DNA of 64,000 nt, from the NCBI RefSeq assembly GCF_014270065.1, contig NZ_JACNME010000004.1:1-64000 (forward strand). Direction: 5' to 3'. Below are positions 8,379 through 19,587 of the stretch, piece after piece. Origin of the DNA: Quadrisphaera sp. RL12-1S. Its GTDB lineage: Bacteria > Actinomycetota > Actinomycetes > Actinomycetales > Quadrisphaeraceae. The stretch's first letter is position 1. Each line of letters begins with the position of its first letter. The notes under the pieces were generated by a model. It was not told where the DNA came from. It ran no database searches and saw only the letters and a program-made list of their open reading frames with translations. Made by a program: the position numbers and the translations under genes.

Positions 8379-10079
8379 GTGGCGAAACGCGGAACGCAGG
8401 GTCAGCGCGGGGGCACCACCCGGCACATCTTCGTGACCGGGGGCGTTGCCTCCTCCCTCGGCAAGGGTCTGACGGCTTCGAGCCTCGGCCACCTCCTCCG
8501 CGGTCGCGGGCTGCGGGTCTCGATGCAGAAGCTCGACCCGTACCTCAACGTCGACCCGGGCACCATGAACCCGTTCGAGCACGGTGAGGTCTTCGTCACC
8601 GACGACGGCGCCGAGACCGACCTCGACATCGGCCACTACGAGCGCTTCCTCGGGGTGGACCTCGACGCCGCGGCGAACGTCACCACCGGCCAGATCTACT
8701 CCACGGTGATCGCCAAGGAGAGGCGCGGGGAGTTCCTCGGGCACACCGTGCAGGTGATCCCGCACATCACCGACGAGATCGTCGAGCGGATGCGCGCGCA
8801 GGCGAAGCCCGGCCCGGACGGCGAGCCCGCCCCGGACGTCATCATCACCGAGGTCGGCGGCACCGTCGGTGACATCGAGTCGCTGCCGTTCCTCGAGGCC
8901 GCGCGCCAGGTGCGCCAGCGGATCGGGCGCGACAACTGCTTCTTCGTGCACGTCTCCCTGGTGCCCTACCTGGGCCCCTCCGGCGAGCTCAAGACCAAGC
9001 CGACCCAGCACTCGGTGGCCTCGCTGCGCAGCATCGGCATCCAGCCCGACGCGATCGTGCTGCGCTCGGACCGCACCGTGCCGGAGTCGGTCAAGCGCAA
9101 GATCGCCGCGATGTGCGACGTCGACGAGGACGCCGTGGTCAACGCCGTGGACGCCGCCTCCATCTACGACATCCCCAAGGTGCTGCACGGCGAGGGGCTG
9201 GACGCCTACGCCGTGCGCCGCCTCGACCTGCCGTTCCGCGACGTCGACTGGACCGCGTGGGACGAGCTGCTGCGCCGGGTGCACCGCCCGGCGCACACCG
9301 TGGTGCTGGCGCTGGTGGGCAAGTACATCGACCTGCCCGACGCCTACCTGTCGGTCACCGAGGCCATCCGCGCCGGCGGCATCGCCTGCGACGCGCGGAT
9401 CCAGCTGCGCTGGGTCGCCTCCGACACGTGCACCACGCCCGAGGGCGCCCGCCGCGAGCTGTCCGGGGTCGACGCGGTCTGCGTGCCCGGCGGCTTCGGC
9501 GTGCGCGGTATCGAGGGCAAGCTGGGCGCGCTGAAGTGGGCCCGGGAGAACCAGGTGCCCACCCTCGGGCTGTGCCTGGGCCTGCAGTGCATGGTCATCG
9601 AGCACGCGCGCAACGTCGCCGGCATCGAGGGCGCCTCCAGCACCGAGTTCGAGCCGGGCGCGTCCGACCCGGTCATCGCGACCATGGCCGAGCAGGAGCA
9701 CATCGTCTCCGGCGACGGCGACCTCGGCGGCACCATGCGCCTGGGCCTGTACCCCGCCGTCCTCGCCGAGGGCTCGGTGGTGGCGGAGGCGTACGGCTCC
9801 ACGCAGGTCTCCGAGCGGCACCGCCACCGCTACGAGGTCAACAACTCCTACCGCGGGCGCCTGGAGGAGGCCGGTCTGGTCTTCTCCGGCACCTCGCCCG
9901 ACCGGGGTCTGGTCGAGTACGTCGAGCTGCCCCGCGAGGTGCACCCGTACTACGTGGGCACCCAGGCGCACCCCGAGTTCCGCTCCCGCCCCGACCGCGC
10001 GCACCCGCTGTTCCAGGGGCTCGTGGCCGCGGCGCTGGCGCGCCAGGCCTCCGAGCGGCTGCTGGAGGTCACCGCGTGA
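8379..10079 (+). CDS. pyrG: CTP synthase
   Basis: A 566-residue glutamine-dependent CTP synthase converting UTP to CTP. The N-terminal synthetase domain opens with [20 protein letters not shown], which includes the P-loop, followed by [18 protein letters not shown] and GHYERFL. The C-terminal class I glutamine amidotransferase has its nucleophile Cys in GLCLGLQC (~400) and His-Glu in AHPEF (~529). Length is typical. The start is set by TAGGCT just upstream. The downstream NUDIX gene overlaps the stop (GTGA), unless it starts at its second GTG. The final residues ([11 protein letters not shown]) are unremarkable. Confidence 0.97.
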
Positions 10080-10783
10080 GCGGTGCTGACGGGGGTGGCG
10101 CTGGCCTTCCGGCCAGCGCCACGGCCGGGGCCTCGGGAGCCCCGCGCGACGAGCTCGTGACCTCGGCCCCGCGCACCAGCGAGGTGCTCCACCGGGGGTA
10201 CGTGTGGGACCTCGTCCGCGACGTCGTCGCCCTGGACGGCGTCGAGGGCGGGGCGCTGGGCTCCGGCACGGTGACGCGCGAGCTGCTGCGCCACCCCGGC
10301 GCCGTCGGGGTGCTGGCCCTGGACGAGCACGAGCGCATCCTGCTCGTGCGCCAGTACCGCCACCCCGTCGAGCACCTGCTGTGGGAGCTGCCCGCGGGCC
10401 TGCTCGACGTGGCGGGGGAGCCCCCGCACCTGGCGGCCGCCCGCGAGCTGGCCGAGGAGGCCGACCTGCGGGCTGGCCGCTACCACGTGCTGCTCGACTG
10501 GTTCCTGTCCCCGGGCGGCTCCGACGAGGCGTTCCGCCTGTTCCTGGCGCGCGACCTGTCGCCCGTGCCCGAGGCCGAGCGGCACCACCGCGAGGCCGAG
10601 GAGGCGGGGATGGTCTCCACGTGGGTGCCGCTGGAGGCCGCGCGCGACGCCGTGCTGGCCGGGGACCTCAACAGCCCCAGCCTGGTGGCCGGCGTGCTGG
10701 CCGCGTGGACCGCGCGCGAGCGGGGCTGGTCCGAGCTGCGCGATCTCGACGCGCCGTGGCCCCAGCACCGGGCCTACCGTTAG
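10076..10783 (+). CDS. ADP-ribose pyrophosphatase, NUDIX family
   Basis: A 235-residue NUDIX hydrolase that closely follows the mycobacterial ADP-ribose pyrophosphatase Rv1700. It shares [19 protein letters not shown] and the REL-EE core of the NUDIX box (residues ~115-145). It should split ADP-ribose into AMP and ribose-5-phosphate. The glycine usually found after the EE pair is Asp here (EEADL), a small deviation from the box. The first ~27 residues are low-complexity and contain a perfect DNA hairpin (10095-10122). The true start may therefore be GTG 10157, which gives [14 protein letters not shown] and fits homologues better. Confidence 0.88.
10775..10780 (+). promoter_or_regulatory. -10 box TACCGT before the EcsC-like gene
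   Basis: TACCGT overlaps the last codons of the NUDIX gene and ends seven bases before ATG 10788. No ribosome binding site is present, consistent with a leaderless transcript. Confidence 0.5.
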
Positions 10784-10787
10784 GCCC

Positions 10788-11528
10788 ATGCCGCTGCTGC
10801 GCCGTTCCAAGGACGAGGACTCCGCCGCCGACGAGGCGCTGGCGAAGGCGTCGGACGACGCCGACCGGGGTCGCCTGTCGCAGGCCGCCACGCAGCTGGT
10901 GCGCCGCCTGGTCGACCTCGGCATCGACGGCGCCGGACCGCTGGCCCCGGCCGCCGACGCCGCCGCGGCGGCCCGGCGCAAGCACAGCGACGTCGAGGAC
11001 GCGATCGACGCGCTCGTCTCCTCCTCCACCCGCTCCGCGGCCGTCGGCGGCTTCGTCACGGGCCTCGGCGGCTTCGTGACGCTGCCGGTCGCGCTCCCGG
11101 CCAACCTCCTGGGCTACTACGTCATCGCCACCCGCACGGTGGCCGGCACGGCGGCGCTGCGCGGCTACGACCTGTCCTCCGAGGAGGTCCGCTCGGCGGT
11201 GCTGCTGGTGCTGGCCGACGAGGACGGCGGTGCGCTGCTGACCAAGTTCGGGCTCGCCGGTCCCGGGGGCCTGGTCACCCGCCTCGCGCGCAAGCAGCTC
11301 GCCGGCCCCGGGCTCGCGGTGCTCAACAAGGCGATCGGCTTCCAGCTGCTGTCGCGCCTGGGACGCTCCAGCCTGTCGCGCCTGGGACGCGGGCTGCCGC
11401 TGGCCGGCGGCCTGCTCGGCGCGGGCCTGGACGCCTACGCGCTGCGCCGCACCGCCAAGGCCGCCCGCGCCGCGTTCCCGCTGCGCCGCGGCAGCGCGGG
11501 CGAGGTCACGGGGGGAGCGGGACGGTGA
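10788..11528 (+). CDS. EcsC family protein
   Basis: A 246-residue protein resembling the EcsC family. It has an N-terminal helical region, then a glycine-rich hydrophobic core (SAAVGGFVTGLGGFVTLPVALPANLLGYYVIATRTVA split over residues ~82-120). A second hydrophobic segment near the C-terminus (GRGLPLAGGLLGAGLDAYALRR) follows. These suggest membrane association without a signal peptide. EcsC in Bacillus is encoded with an ABC transporter, but no transporter is next to it here and the biochemical role is unknown. A short duplication, SRLGRSSLSRLGRG, occurs at residues ~189-202. The following gene overlaps it by four bases. Confidence 0.8.
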   Translation: MPLLRRSKDEDSAADEALAKASDDADRGRLSQAATQLVRRLVDLGIDGAGPLAPAADAAAAARRKHSDVEDAIDALVSSSTRSAAVGGFVTGLGGFVTLPVALPANLLGYYVIATRTVAGTAALRGYDLSSEEVRSAVLLVLADEDGGALLTKFGLAGPGGLVTRLARKQLAGPGLAVLNKAIGFQLLSRLGRSSLSRLGRGLPLAGGLLGAGLDAYALRRTAKAARAAFPLRRGSAGEVTGGAGR

Positions 11529-11956
11529 GCCCGGGCGCGCCGCGAGCGGCGCGCAGCGCTCCCGGCGCCGCACGGGCCCTGTGGTGGGCCGTGCGCCGGG
11601 GACGCGCCCGCGGGGGCCCGCGCACCTCGGCGGTCTTCGCCTGCGTGCCGCGGCTCGTCCCGGCCGTGGTCACCGGCCGGTACACCGGGTGCTCGCGGGG
11701 GCGCCTGGCGCTCATGGCGGGTGCCGCCCTCTACGTGGCCTCGCCGGTCGACCTGCTGCCGGAGGGCCTGCTGGGCCCGGTGGGCCTCGCCGACGACGCA
11801 GCCGTCCTCGCCTGGCTCGCCGGGTCCCTGCTGTCGGAGGGACAGGCGTTCCTGGCGTGGGAGGAGCGGCAGCGCTCGGCCGGGGCGTCCCCGCGCCGCC
11901 GGTGGCAGGGGCGGGGCAGCCGCTCGACCGTGGTGCCGGGGGACGTCGTCGGCTGA
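11525..11956 (+). CDS. DUF1232 (YkvA-like) membrane protein
   Basis: A 143-residue protein. The signature is RLALMAGAALYVASPVDLLPEG, given here in two parts: RLALMAGAALYVAS and PVDLLPEGLLGPVG. It is followed by LADDAAVLAWLAG. This Y-x-x-S-P-[IV]-D-L-[IL]-P core with a following aspartate pair typifies DUF1232 proteins, short membrane-associated proteins of unknown function. Flanking basic, Arg-rich ends look disordered. The GTG start overlaps the EcsC-like stop (GTGA), so the two membrane proteins are co-translated. No enzyme motif is visible. Confidence 0.85.
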   Translation: MSPGAPRAARSAPGAARALWWAVRRGRARGGPRTSAVFACVPRLVPAVVTGRYTGCSRGRLALMAGAALYVASPVDLLPEGLLGPVGLADDAAVLAWLAGSLLSEGQAFLAWEERQRSAGASPRRRWQGRGSRSTVVPGDVVG

Positions 11957-12072
11957 GGGCGAGGTCCGTCATCGGCCCACAGGCGGGGCTCTGAGGGGTC
12001 GAGGCGGCGGTCCGTCCACAGGCGCCCCGCAGGCCTTCTGGTGCCGGGGCCGCGGCCACCAGCGTTGACCCC

Positions 12073-13278
12073 GTGGAGCAGCCCGGAGCCAGCGTCATCA
12101 GGAGCAGCAGCCCGTTCGAGGTGCTGTCCCTCGCCGAGCACACCCTCGGCTTCCGCCCCCGCGAGAGCCTGCTGGTGGTCAGCCTGCGGCCTCCGAGGTG
12201 GCGCACCGGGGTGGTGGGGAGGGTGGACGTCGCCGCGGTGGACGAGCCGGAGGTGGTGGACGCGGTGGTCCGCCACGTGGTGGCGGACGGCGCCGGGCGG
12301 TGCTTCGTCGCCGTGGTCACCGACGAGGGGTGCGTCCCGCCGGCGGAGAGGGGCACCCGCCGCCGGCTGTCCCTGGTGCCCCCGCTCCGGGGCGGGCCGG
12401 AGGTGCCGCGGCCGCGGTCCTGGACCGGTGACGGCCTGCTGCCCCTGCCAGGGGCCGACCGCGCCGCCCACGTGTGCGCTGCCCTCGTCCGCGCCGGTGT
12501 GGAGCCCGAGCCGTGGCTGCTCCACCGCGGGCGCCTCTACTCCTACTCCTGCGACCGGGGCTGCTGCCCGGCCGAGGGCCTCCCGCTGGAGCGCCTCGGG
12601 GCCACGCAGGTGGCGGCGGAGATGGTCCTCGCCGGGCGCGTGCTCCCCGCCGACCGCGCGGGCTGGGAGCGCGGGCTGCGCACCGCGGTGGCGGCGGCCG
12701 GGTCGGGTGGCTCGGGTGGCCCGGACGAGCCGAGCGGTCCCCAGGACGCCGGTGATGCCGCGGTCACCGAGGCGCTGGCCGACCTGGCGTCGCGCGGCAG
12801 GCCCGGCAGCAGGGCCCTCCGGCGCACCTGGAGCCGCCTGCTCGCGGACGAGACCGCCGCACCCGGCGCGGGTCTGCGCCTGCCCGCGGCCAGCGCGGCG
12901 GAGCTGCTCGACGGCCTGCGGCGCCTGCCCCTGCGCGACCAGCTCCTGGCGACGGCGGTGCCCCAGGCCCTGCCGGACCTGGCGGCGGCCCCCGGGGCCG
13001 CTGCGGACCCGGACGCCGCCCTCGCCGTGCTGCAGCAGCTGGCCCGCCGGGCGACCGGTTCCTGGCGCGCCGCGGCCACGGGGTGCGCCGCGTACGTCGC
13101 CTGGTGCGCCGGCTCGGCGCCGGCTGCCGGGGTCTGGGCCGAGGCGGCGCTCGAGCTCGACCCCGGGCACTCGCTGTCCGCGCTGGTCCTGCAGGCCGTG
13201 AGCATCGGTCTGCCGCCGCCCGGCCGGGAGCGCGGCCGGGAGCGCGGCCGGGAGCGCGGCGCGCCGCTGACGGGGTGA
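12073..13278 (+). CDS. DUF4192 family protein
   Basis: A 401-residue actinobacterial DUF4192 protein. The diagnostic N-terminus is SSPFEVLSLAEHTLGFRPRE followed by SLLVVSLR (residues ~11-40). Conserved features later include a Cys-rich YSYSCDRGCCPAEG segment near residues 155-170. The C-terminal third is Ala/Leu-rich and TPR-like and ends in three exact copies of a four-residue RERG repeat. No transmembrane segment or known catalytic residue is seen; the function is unknown. The GTG start lies seven bases after CAGCGT (12060-12065), a possible weak -10 box, and no Shine-Dalgarno is visible. It stands alone between the DUF1232 gene and the riboswitch. Confidence 0.85.
   Translation: MEQPGASVIRSSSPFEVLSLAEHTLGFRPRESLLVVSLRPPRWRTGVVGRVDVAAVDEPEVVDAVVRHVVADGAGRCFVAVVTDEGCVPPAERGTRRRLSLVPPLRGGPEVPRPRSWTGDGLLPLPGADRAAHVCAALVRAGVEPEPWLLHRGRLYSYSCDRGCCPAEGLPLERLGATQVAAEMVLAGRVLPADRAGWERGLRTAVAAAGSGGSGGPDEPSGPQDAGDAAVTEALADLASRGRPGSRALRRTWSRLLADETAAPGAGLRLPAASAAELLDGLRRLPLRDQLLATAVPQALPDLAAAPGAAADPDAALAVLQQLARRATGSWRAAATGCAAYVAWCAGSAPAAGVWAEAALELDPGHSLSALVLQAVSIGLPPPGRERGRERGRERGAPLTG
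13224..13259 (+). repeat. Three exact 12-bp tandem repeats (CCGGGAGCGCGG)
   Basis: Three identical 12-bp copies encode the GRER repeat at the C-terminus of the DUF4192 protein. Only six codons follow before the stop. Confidence 0.9.
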
Positions 13279-13351
13279 CGGGGAGGACCGGCCGGTGGGG
13301 TGACAGTGGTGTCCACATGCTGAGACGAGGTGGAGTGCCGCTGCGGCGCTG

Positions 13352-13357
13352 CCTATC
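13352..13357 (+). promoter_or_regulatory. Candidate -10 box TATCCT of the met operon
   Basis: TATCCT lies about nine bases before the first paired base of the SAM-IV aptamer, which is where a transcription start would be expected. No convincing -35 box was seen. Confidence 0.5.
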
Positions 13358-13365
13358 CTCCGATG

Positions 13366-13480
13366 AGGTCATGAGCGCCAGCGCGAAGCCCCGGCTCGCT
13401 GGCCGGCAACCCCCGCCCGCGGTGGGGTGCCCCGGGTGATGACCTGGCCGCTCCCCGACCGGGGCAGCGGCAAGCGCGGG
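13366..13480 (+). promoter_or_regulatory. SAM-IV riboswitch
   Basis: The sequence follows the actinobacterial SAM-IV aptamer. P1 is formed by GGTCAT (13367-13372) with ATGACC (13439-13444). The conserved core AGCGCGAAGCCCCGGCTCGC, then GGCCGGCAACCC, lies between. A 3' hairpin with CCCCGACCGGGG-type pairing (~13452-13465) is typical of class IV rather than class I. SAM binding should lower expression of the metY-metX operon, which begins 60 bases downstream. Class and span are by eye; a covariance search would fix the ends. Confidence 0.88.
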
Positions 13481-13539
13481 CCACGGGCCCGGCGGGCGCT
13501 GGCCCGTCGCGCCCTGGCCCTGAGGTCAGGGGAGTACCT

Positions 13540-14849
<1,310 letters not shown>

Positions 14850-14853
<4 letters not shown>

Positions 14854-16034
14854 GCGGGGCCGCCCGCGGGGAGGGGCCCGGCGCCACGCGGCCGGGAGCG
14901 CGCCCGGCCCGGGCGCAGCTGCCGGTCAGCGGCGGCTGGCGCGAGGGGGACCCGGTCGGCGACCGCCTGTTCGCCGACCTCGGCCCGCTCGCCCTGGAGG
15001 CCGGGGGGTCCCTTCCCGCGGTGCGGCTCGCCTACGAGACCTGGGGGCGCCTGGACGCCGACCGCAGCAACGCCGTGCTGGTCTGCCACGCGCTCACGGC
15101 CGACAGCCACGTCGTCGGGGCGGCCGGGCCGGGCCACCCGACGCCGGGCTGGTGGTCCGAGCTCGTCGGCCCCGGGCTGGCCATCGACACCGACCGCTGG
15201 TTCGTCGTGGCGCCCAACGTGCTCGGCGGCTGCCAGGGCAGCACCGGCCCGTCGTCCGAGGCGCCCGACGGCCGCCCGTGGGGCAGCCGCTTCCCCTACC
15301 TGACCATCCGCGACCAGGTGGCCGCCGAGGTCGCCCTGGCGGACGTCCTCGGCGTGCAGCGCTGGGCGGCCGTCGTCGGCGGCTCGATGGGCGGCATGCG
15401 CGCCGTCGAGCACGCCGTCACCCACCCCGACCGCGTGGAGCGGCTGCTCGCCGTGGCCACCACGGCGCGGGCCACGGCCGACCAGATCGCCTGGTGCGCC
15501 CCGCAGCTGGCGGCGGTGCGCTCCGACCCGGGCTGGAACGGCGGCGACTACTACGACGCCGCCCCCGGTGAGGGCCCCCACCGCGGCCTGGGGCTGGCGC
15601 GGATGGTCGCCCACACCACCTACCGCTCCGCCGCCGAGCTGGACGCGCGGTTCGGGCGGTCGGCGCAGCCGGGGGAGCAGCCCCTGGGCGGCGGCGGGCG
15701 CTTCGCCGTGGAGTCCTACCTGGAGCACCACGCCGACAAGCTGGTCCGCCGCTTCGACGCCGGCTCCTACGTGGTGCTCACCGAGGCCATGAACAGCCAC
15801 GACGCCGGTCGCGGCCGCGGCGGCACCGCCGCGGCCCTTGGGCGCGTCACGGCCCGCACCCGCGTGGTGGCCGTCGACACCGACCGCCTCTACCCGGTCG
15901 CGCTGTCCCAGGAGCTGGCCGACGGAGTGCCCGGCGCCGAGCTGGACGTCGTGGCCTCGCCCTACGGGCACGACGGGTTCCTCATCGAGAGCGAGGCGAT
16001 CGCCAAGGTGGCCGGGGAGCTCTTCAGCGCCTGA
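14850..16034 (+). CDS. metX: Homoserine O-acetyltransferase
   Basis: A 394-residue alpha/beta hydrolase-fold acyltransferase making O-acetylhomoserine, the substrate of the preceding MetY. The nucleophile serine is in VGGSMGGMRAVEH (~178), with catalytic Asp near 343 (VAVDTDRLYP) and His in YGHDGFLIE (~372). The NVLGGCQGSTGP oxyanion segment is present. Length and motifs fit MetX; the acetyl rather than succinyl donor is inferred from family and context. The start overlaps the metY stop. A hairpin terminator lies just after its stop, so metY-metX form a two-gene operon under SAM-IV control. Confidence 0.95.
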
Positions 16035-16041
16035 GCGCGGC

Positions 16042-16088
16042 CCCGGGAGGGCCGCGACCAGCGCTGGTGCGCGTCGCGGCCTCCCGGG
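16042..16088 (+). terminator. Terminator hairpin after metX
   Basis: Arms CCGGGAGGGCCGCGA (16043-16057) and TCGCGGCCTCCCGG (16074-16087) pair with one bulged G. Between them is the palindrome CCAGCGCTGG. It starts eight bases after the metX stop. Confidence 0.7.
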
Positions 16089-16092
16089 TGGG

Positions 16093-16098
16093 TAGGTT
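16093..16098 (+). promoter_or_regulatory. Candidate -10 box TAGGTT before the stress-protein gene
   Basis: TAGGTT lies right after the metX terminator and 67 bases before ATG 16166, leaving a short untranslated leader. No clear -35 was found. Confidence 0.4.
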
Positions 16099-16165
16099 CG
16101 CCCCACGGCGAGACGCGCCGTGTCCGCCTGCTGCCCGTCAGCGGCGGGGGAGCGATGGGGGTGCG

Positions 16166-16528
16166 ATGGCGGTCGTCGTGGGCTTCGCCGGGACTGACGA
16201 GGGACGGGCCGCGCTGGCCCGGGCGGGGCAGGAGGCGGCCCTGCGCGGCACCTCGCTGCTCGTGGTCGACACCGGCCGCGAGCCGATGCCCGCCGCGGAG
16301 CTGCAGGCCGCTCTGGACGGGCTCGACGTCGACCACCAGCTGGTGCCGCCGGGTCCCCTGCGCGACGCCGCCGAGGAGGTCATCACCGCCGCGGAGGGCG
16401 CCGAGCTGGTGGTCATCGGCCTGCGCCGCCGCTCCAGCGTGGGGAAGCTGATCCTCGGCGCGAACGCCACGCGCATCCTCCTCGAGTCGCCCTGCCCGGT
16501 CATCACCGTCAAGCCCGCCGCCTCCTGA
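16166..16528 (+). CDS. Universal stress protein (UspA-like), short
   Basis: A 120-residue single-domain UspA-fold protein. It begins MAVVVGFAGTDEGRAAL and ends with GLRRRSSVGKLILGANATR followed by ILLESPCPVITVK. That last part is the ATP-binding-type G-x2-G-x9-G(S/T)-like region, here GKLILGANATRI, with Ala where many have Ser. It is shorter than the usual ~140 residues because the segment after strand 1 is compact. ATG 16166 is chosen over earlier GTG codons because of the GGGGGAGCGATGGGGG stretch just upstream. Usp proteins accumulate in growth arrest; no partner gene is adjacent. Confidence 0.85.
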   Translation: MAVVVGFAGTDEGRAALARAGQEAALRGTSLLVVDTGREPMPAAELQAALDGLDVDHQLVPPGPLRDAAEEVITAAEGAELVVIGLRRRSSVGKLILGANATRILLESPCPVITVKPAAS

Positions 16529-16567
16529 GGCGGTCATCAGAGGCCACCGGGCGCCACGAGCCGCCGA

Positions 16568-16604
16568 CCAGGGGCCCCGGCAGCGCCGCTGCCGGGGCCC
16601 CTGG
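16568..16604 (+). terminator. Perfect 17-bp hairpin terminator
   Basis: CCAGGGGCCCCGGCAGC pairs perfectly with GCTGCCGGGGCCCCTGG across a three-base loop. It begins 40 bases after the stress-protein stop and insulates sigA. Confidence 0.85.
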
Positions 16605-16680
16605 TGCGTCCGATCGGGCGGCACCTGCCGTCCTGCCCGGAAAGTCCCGGGCGGTGGCCCGCACCGCCTCCTGCGCGTGG

Positions 16681-16686
16681 CACAAT
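16681..16686 (+). promoter_or_regulatory. Possible sigA promoter -10 (CACAAT)
   Basis: CACAAT is the only AT-rich -10-like hexamer in the 220-base region between the upstream hairpin and sigA. The -35 region is weak. If used, sigA would have a ~130-base leader. This is a guess from composition. Confidence 0.3.
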
Positions 16687-16825
16687 GGCTTGCCAAGGTC
16701 CTCGGCGACGCATGCCCTGTTCCGGGTAGACCGGGAAGCAAGGCGGCACCCCGGGCGTTGTGACACCTGTCAGGGCGGCGTGACCGCCCCTCAGCCAGTG
16801 ATCCGCAGTCGACGAAAGGCAGTCC

Positions 16826-18493
<1,668 letters not shown>

Positions 18494-18516
18494 GGTCCGG
18501 GCCCGCGCGGCCCAGC

Positions 18517-18559
18517 ACGGCGAAGCCCCCTCCCGCTGCGCGGGAGGGGGCTTCGCCGT
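18517..18559. terminator. Bidirectional terminator between sigA and the DUF456 gene
   Basis: A perfect 20-bp stem (ACGGCGAAGCCCCCTCCCGC) with a three-base loop lies between two convergent genes, so it can serve both directions. Confidence 0.9.
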
Positions 18560-18613
18560 CGTCGTGGGCGGTGCAGGGATCCGCCAGCTGTGGCCAGCCG
18601 GTGTGAGCCGCTG

Positions 18614-19096
18614 TCAGCCCGCGTGGAGCGCAGCCACCAGCCACACGGTCGCGGCCACGAGCGCGAGCAGCAGCTCCACCCCGATGGACAGCAGCACGGT
18701 CTTGAGCGCCAGGCGCGTGGACCGCCACGACGGCTCGCCGTAGCCGAGGCGGCCCACCTCGGCGAGGTACAGGCCCACGCAGAAGCCGACCAGCAGGCCG
18801 ACGACGGGGATGACGAAGACCCCCACCACGCCGGCCAGCGCGCCGATGACGAGGGACCGCGTCGGCACGCCCGCGGCCAGGAGCCGCCTGCCGGTCCACA
18901 CGTAGGACGTGCCCCAGCCGCACGCGAGCAGCACGGCCGCCGCGGAGAAGACCAGCCAGCCGCCCAGGGTCCCCTGGGCGATCGCCCAGACGAGCACCCC
19001 GAGGCCCACGAGCAGGCTCCCCGGCAGGACCGGCAGCACGATGCCCGCCAGGCCTACGACGACGAGGGCGCCGGCGACGAGCGTGACCACGCTCAC
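18614..19096 (-). CDS. DUF456 family membrane protein
   Basis: A 160-residue protein with about five transmembrane helices. It begins [20 protein letters not shown] and VLPGSLLVGLGVLVWA, the proline/glycine-rich DUF456 opening. The later GVFVIPVVGLLVGFCVGLYLAE segment is also family-typical. DUF456 proteins are small integral membrane proteins of unknown function. GTG 19096 is the start. It is convergent with sigA across a shared hairpin and lies 28 bases after the DUF7455 gene on the same strand, so the two may be co-transcribed. Confidence 0.85.
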   Translation of the reverse strand: MSVVTLVAGALVVVGLAGIVLPVLPGSLLVGLGVLVWAIAQGTLGGWLVFSAAAVLLACGWGTSYVWTGRRLLAAGVPTRSLVIGALAGVVGVFVIPVVGLLVGFCVGLYLAEVGRLGYGEPSWRSTRLALKTVLLSIGVELLLALVAATVWLVAALHAG

Positions 19097-19124
19097 CGCC
19101 GACGCCCTCGGACGCGGGTGGGGC

Positions 19125-19355
19125 TCAGCGCTCCTCGGCCGGCGCGGAGGCCGGGGTGGAGGACGTCAGCCGGTCGGACTGGTCGTGGATCTCGGCCGCG
19201 ACCTCGCGCAGGCGGGCGGAGTGCTCACGCCCGTGGTGGGCGCAGAAGAGCAGCTCGCCGCCGGAGGCCAGCAGGACGCGCACGTAGGCCTGCGCCCCAC
19301 AGCGGTCGCACCGCTCGGCGGCGGTGATGGGCGGAGTCGTCAGGACAGCGGTCAC
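19125..19355 (-). CDS. DUF7455 zinc-ribbon-like small protein
   Basis: A 76-residue protein. The core is ERCDRCGAQAYVRVLL followed by ELLFCAHHGREH, giving C-x2-C and C-x-H-H, a likely zinc site. This short protein family is found next to the primary sigma factor and topoisomerase genes in many actinobacteria. GTG 19355 is preferred because GAAGGGG lies just upstream on the minus strand; a longer frame to 19439 lacks a site and adds an unconserved Arg/Pro-rich stretch. The function is unknown; the size and metal site would suit a transcription-associated factor. Its 5' region contains several stable hairpins. Confidence 0.85.
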   Translation of the reverse strand: MTAVLTTPPITAAERCDRCGAQAYVRVLLASGGELLFCAHHGREHSARLREVAAEIHDQSDRLTSSTPASAPAEER

Positions 19356-19575
19356 TGTGGCCCCTTCCGAGTGCCTCGTGGTCCGGGCTGGCGCCCGGAC
19401 CGGTGGAGGACGCCGTCTGGCGTCCACCAGTCTCAGCATCGAACCACGCCTCGATGCTTCCCGGCGGTCGGACGGAACCCTTTCGCCGACCGCGTAACCG
19501 GAACGGCGGCAGCGGTGCCCTCGGCCGCGCGGAGAGGACGTGCGCGAAGCGCGCCGCGGTGTCGGTGCCCGTCGT

Positions 19576-19581
19576 TACCCT
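19576..19581 (+). promoter_or_regulatory. -10 box TACCCT of the parE leaderless promoter
   Basis: TACCCT ends six bases before GTG 19588; no ribosome binding site intervenes. It favours 19588 over the open frame that extends back to 19540. Confidence 0.6.
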
Positions 19582-19587
19582 GACCGG

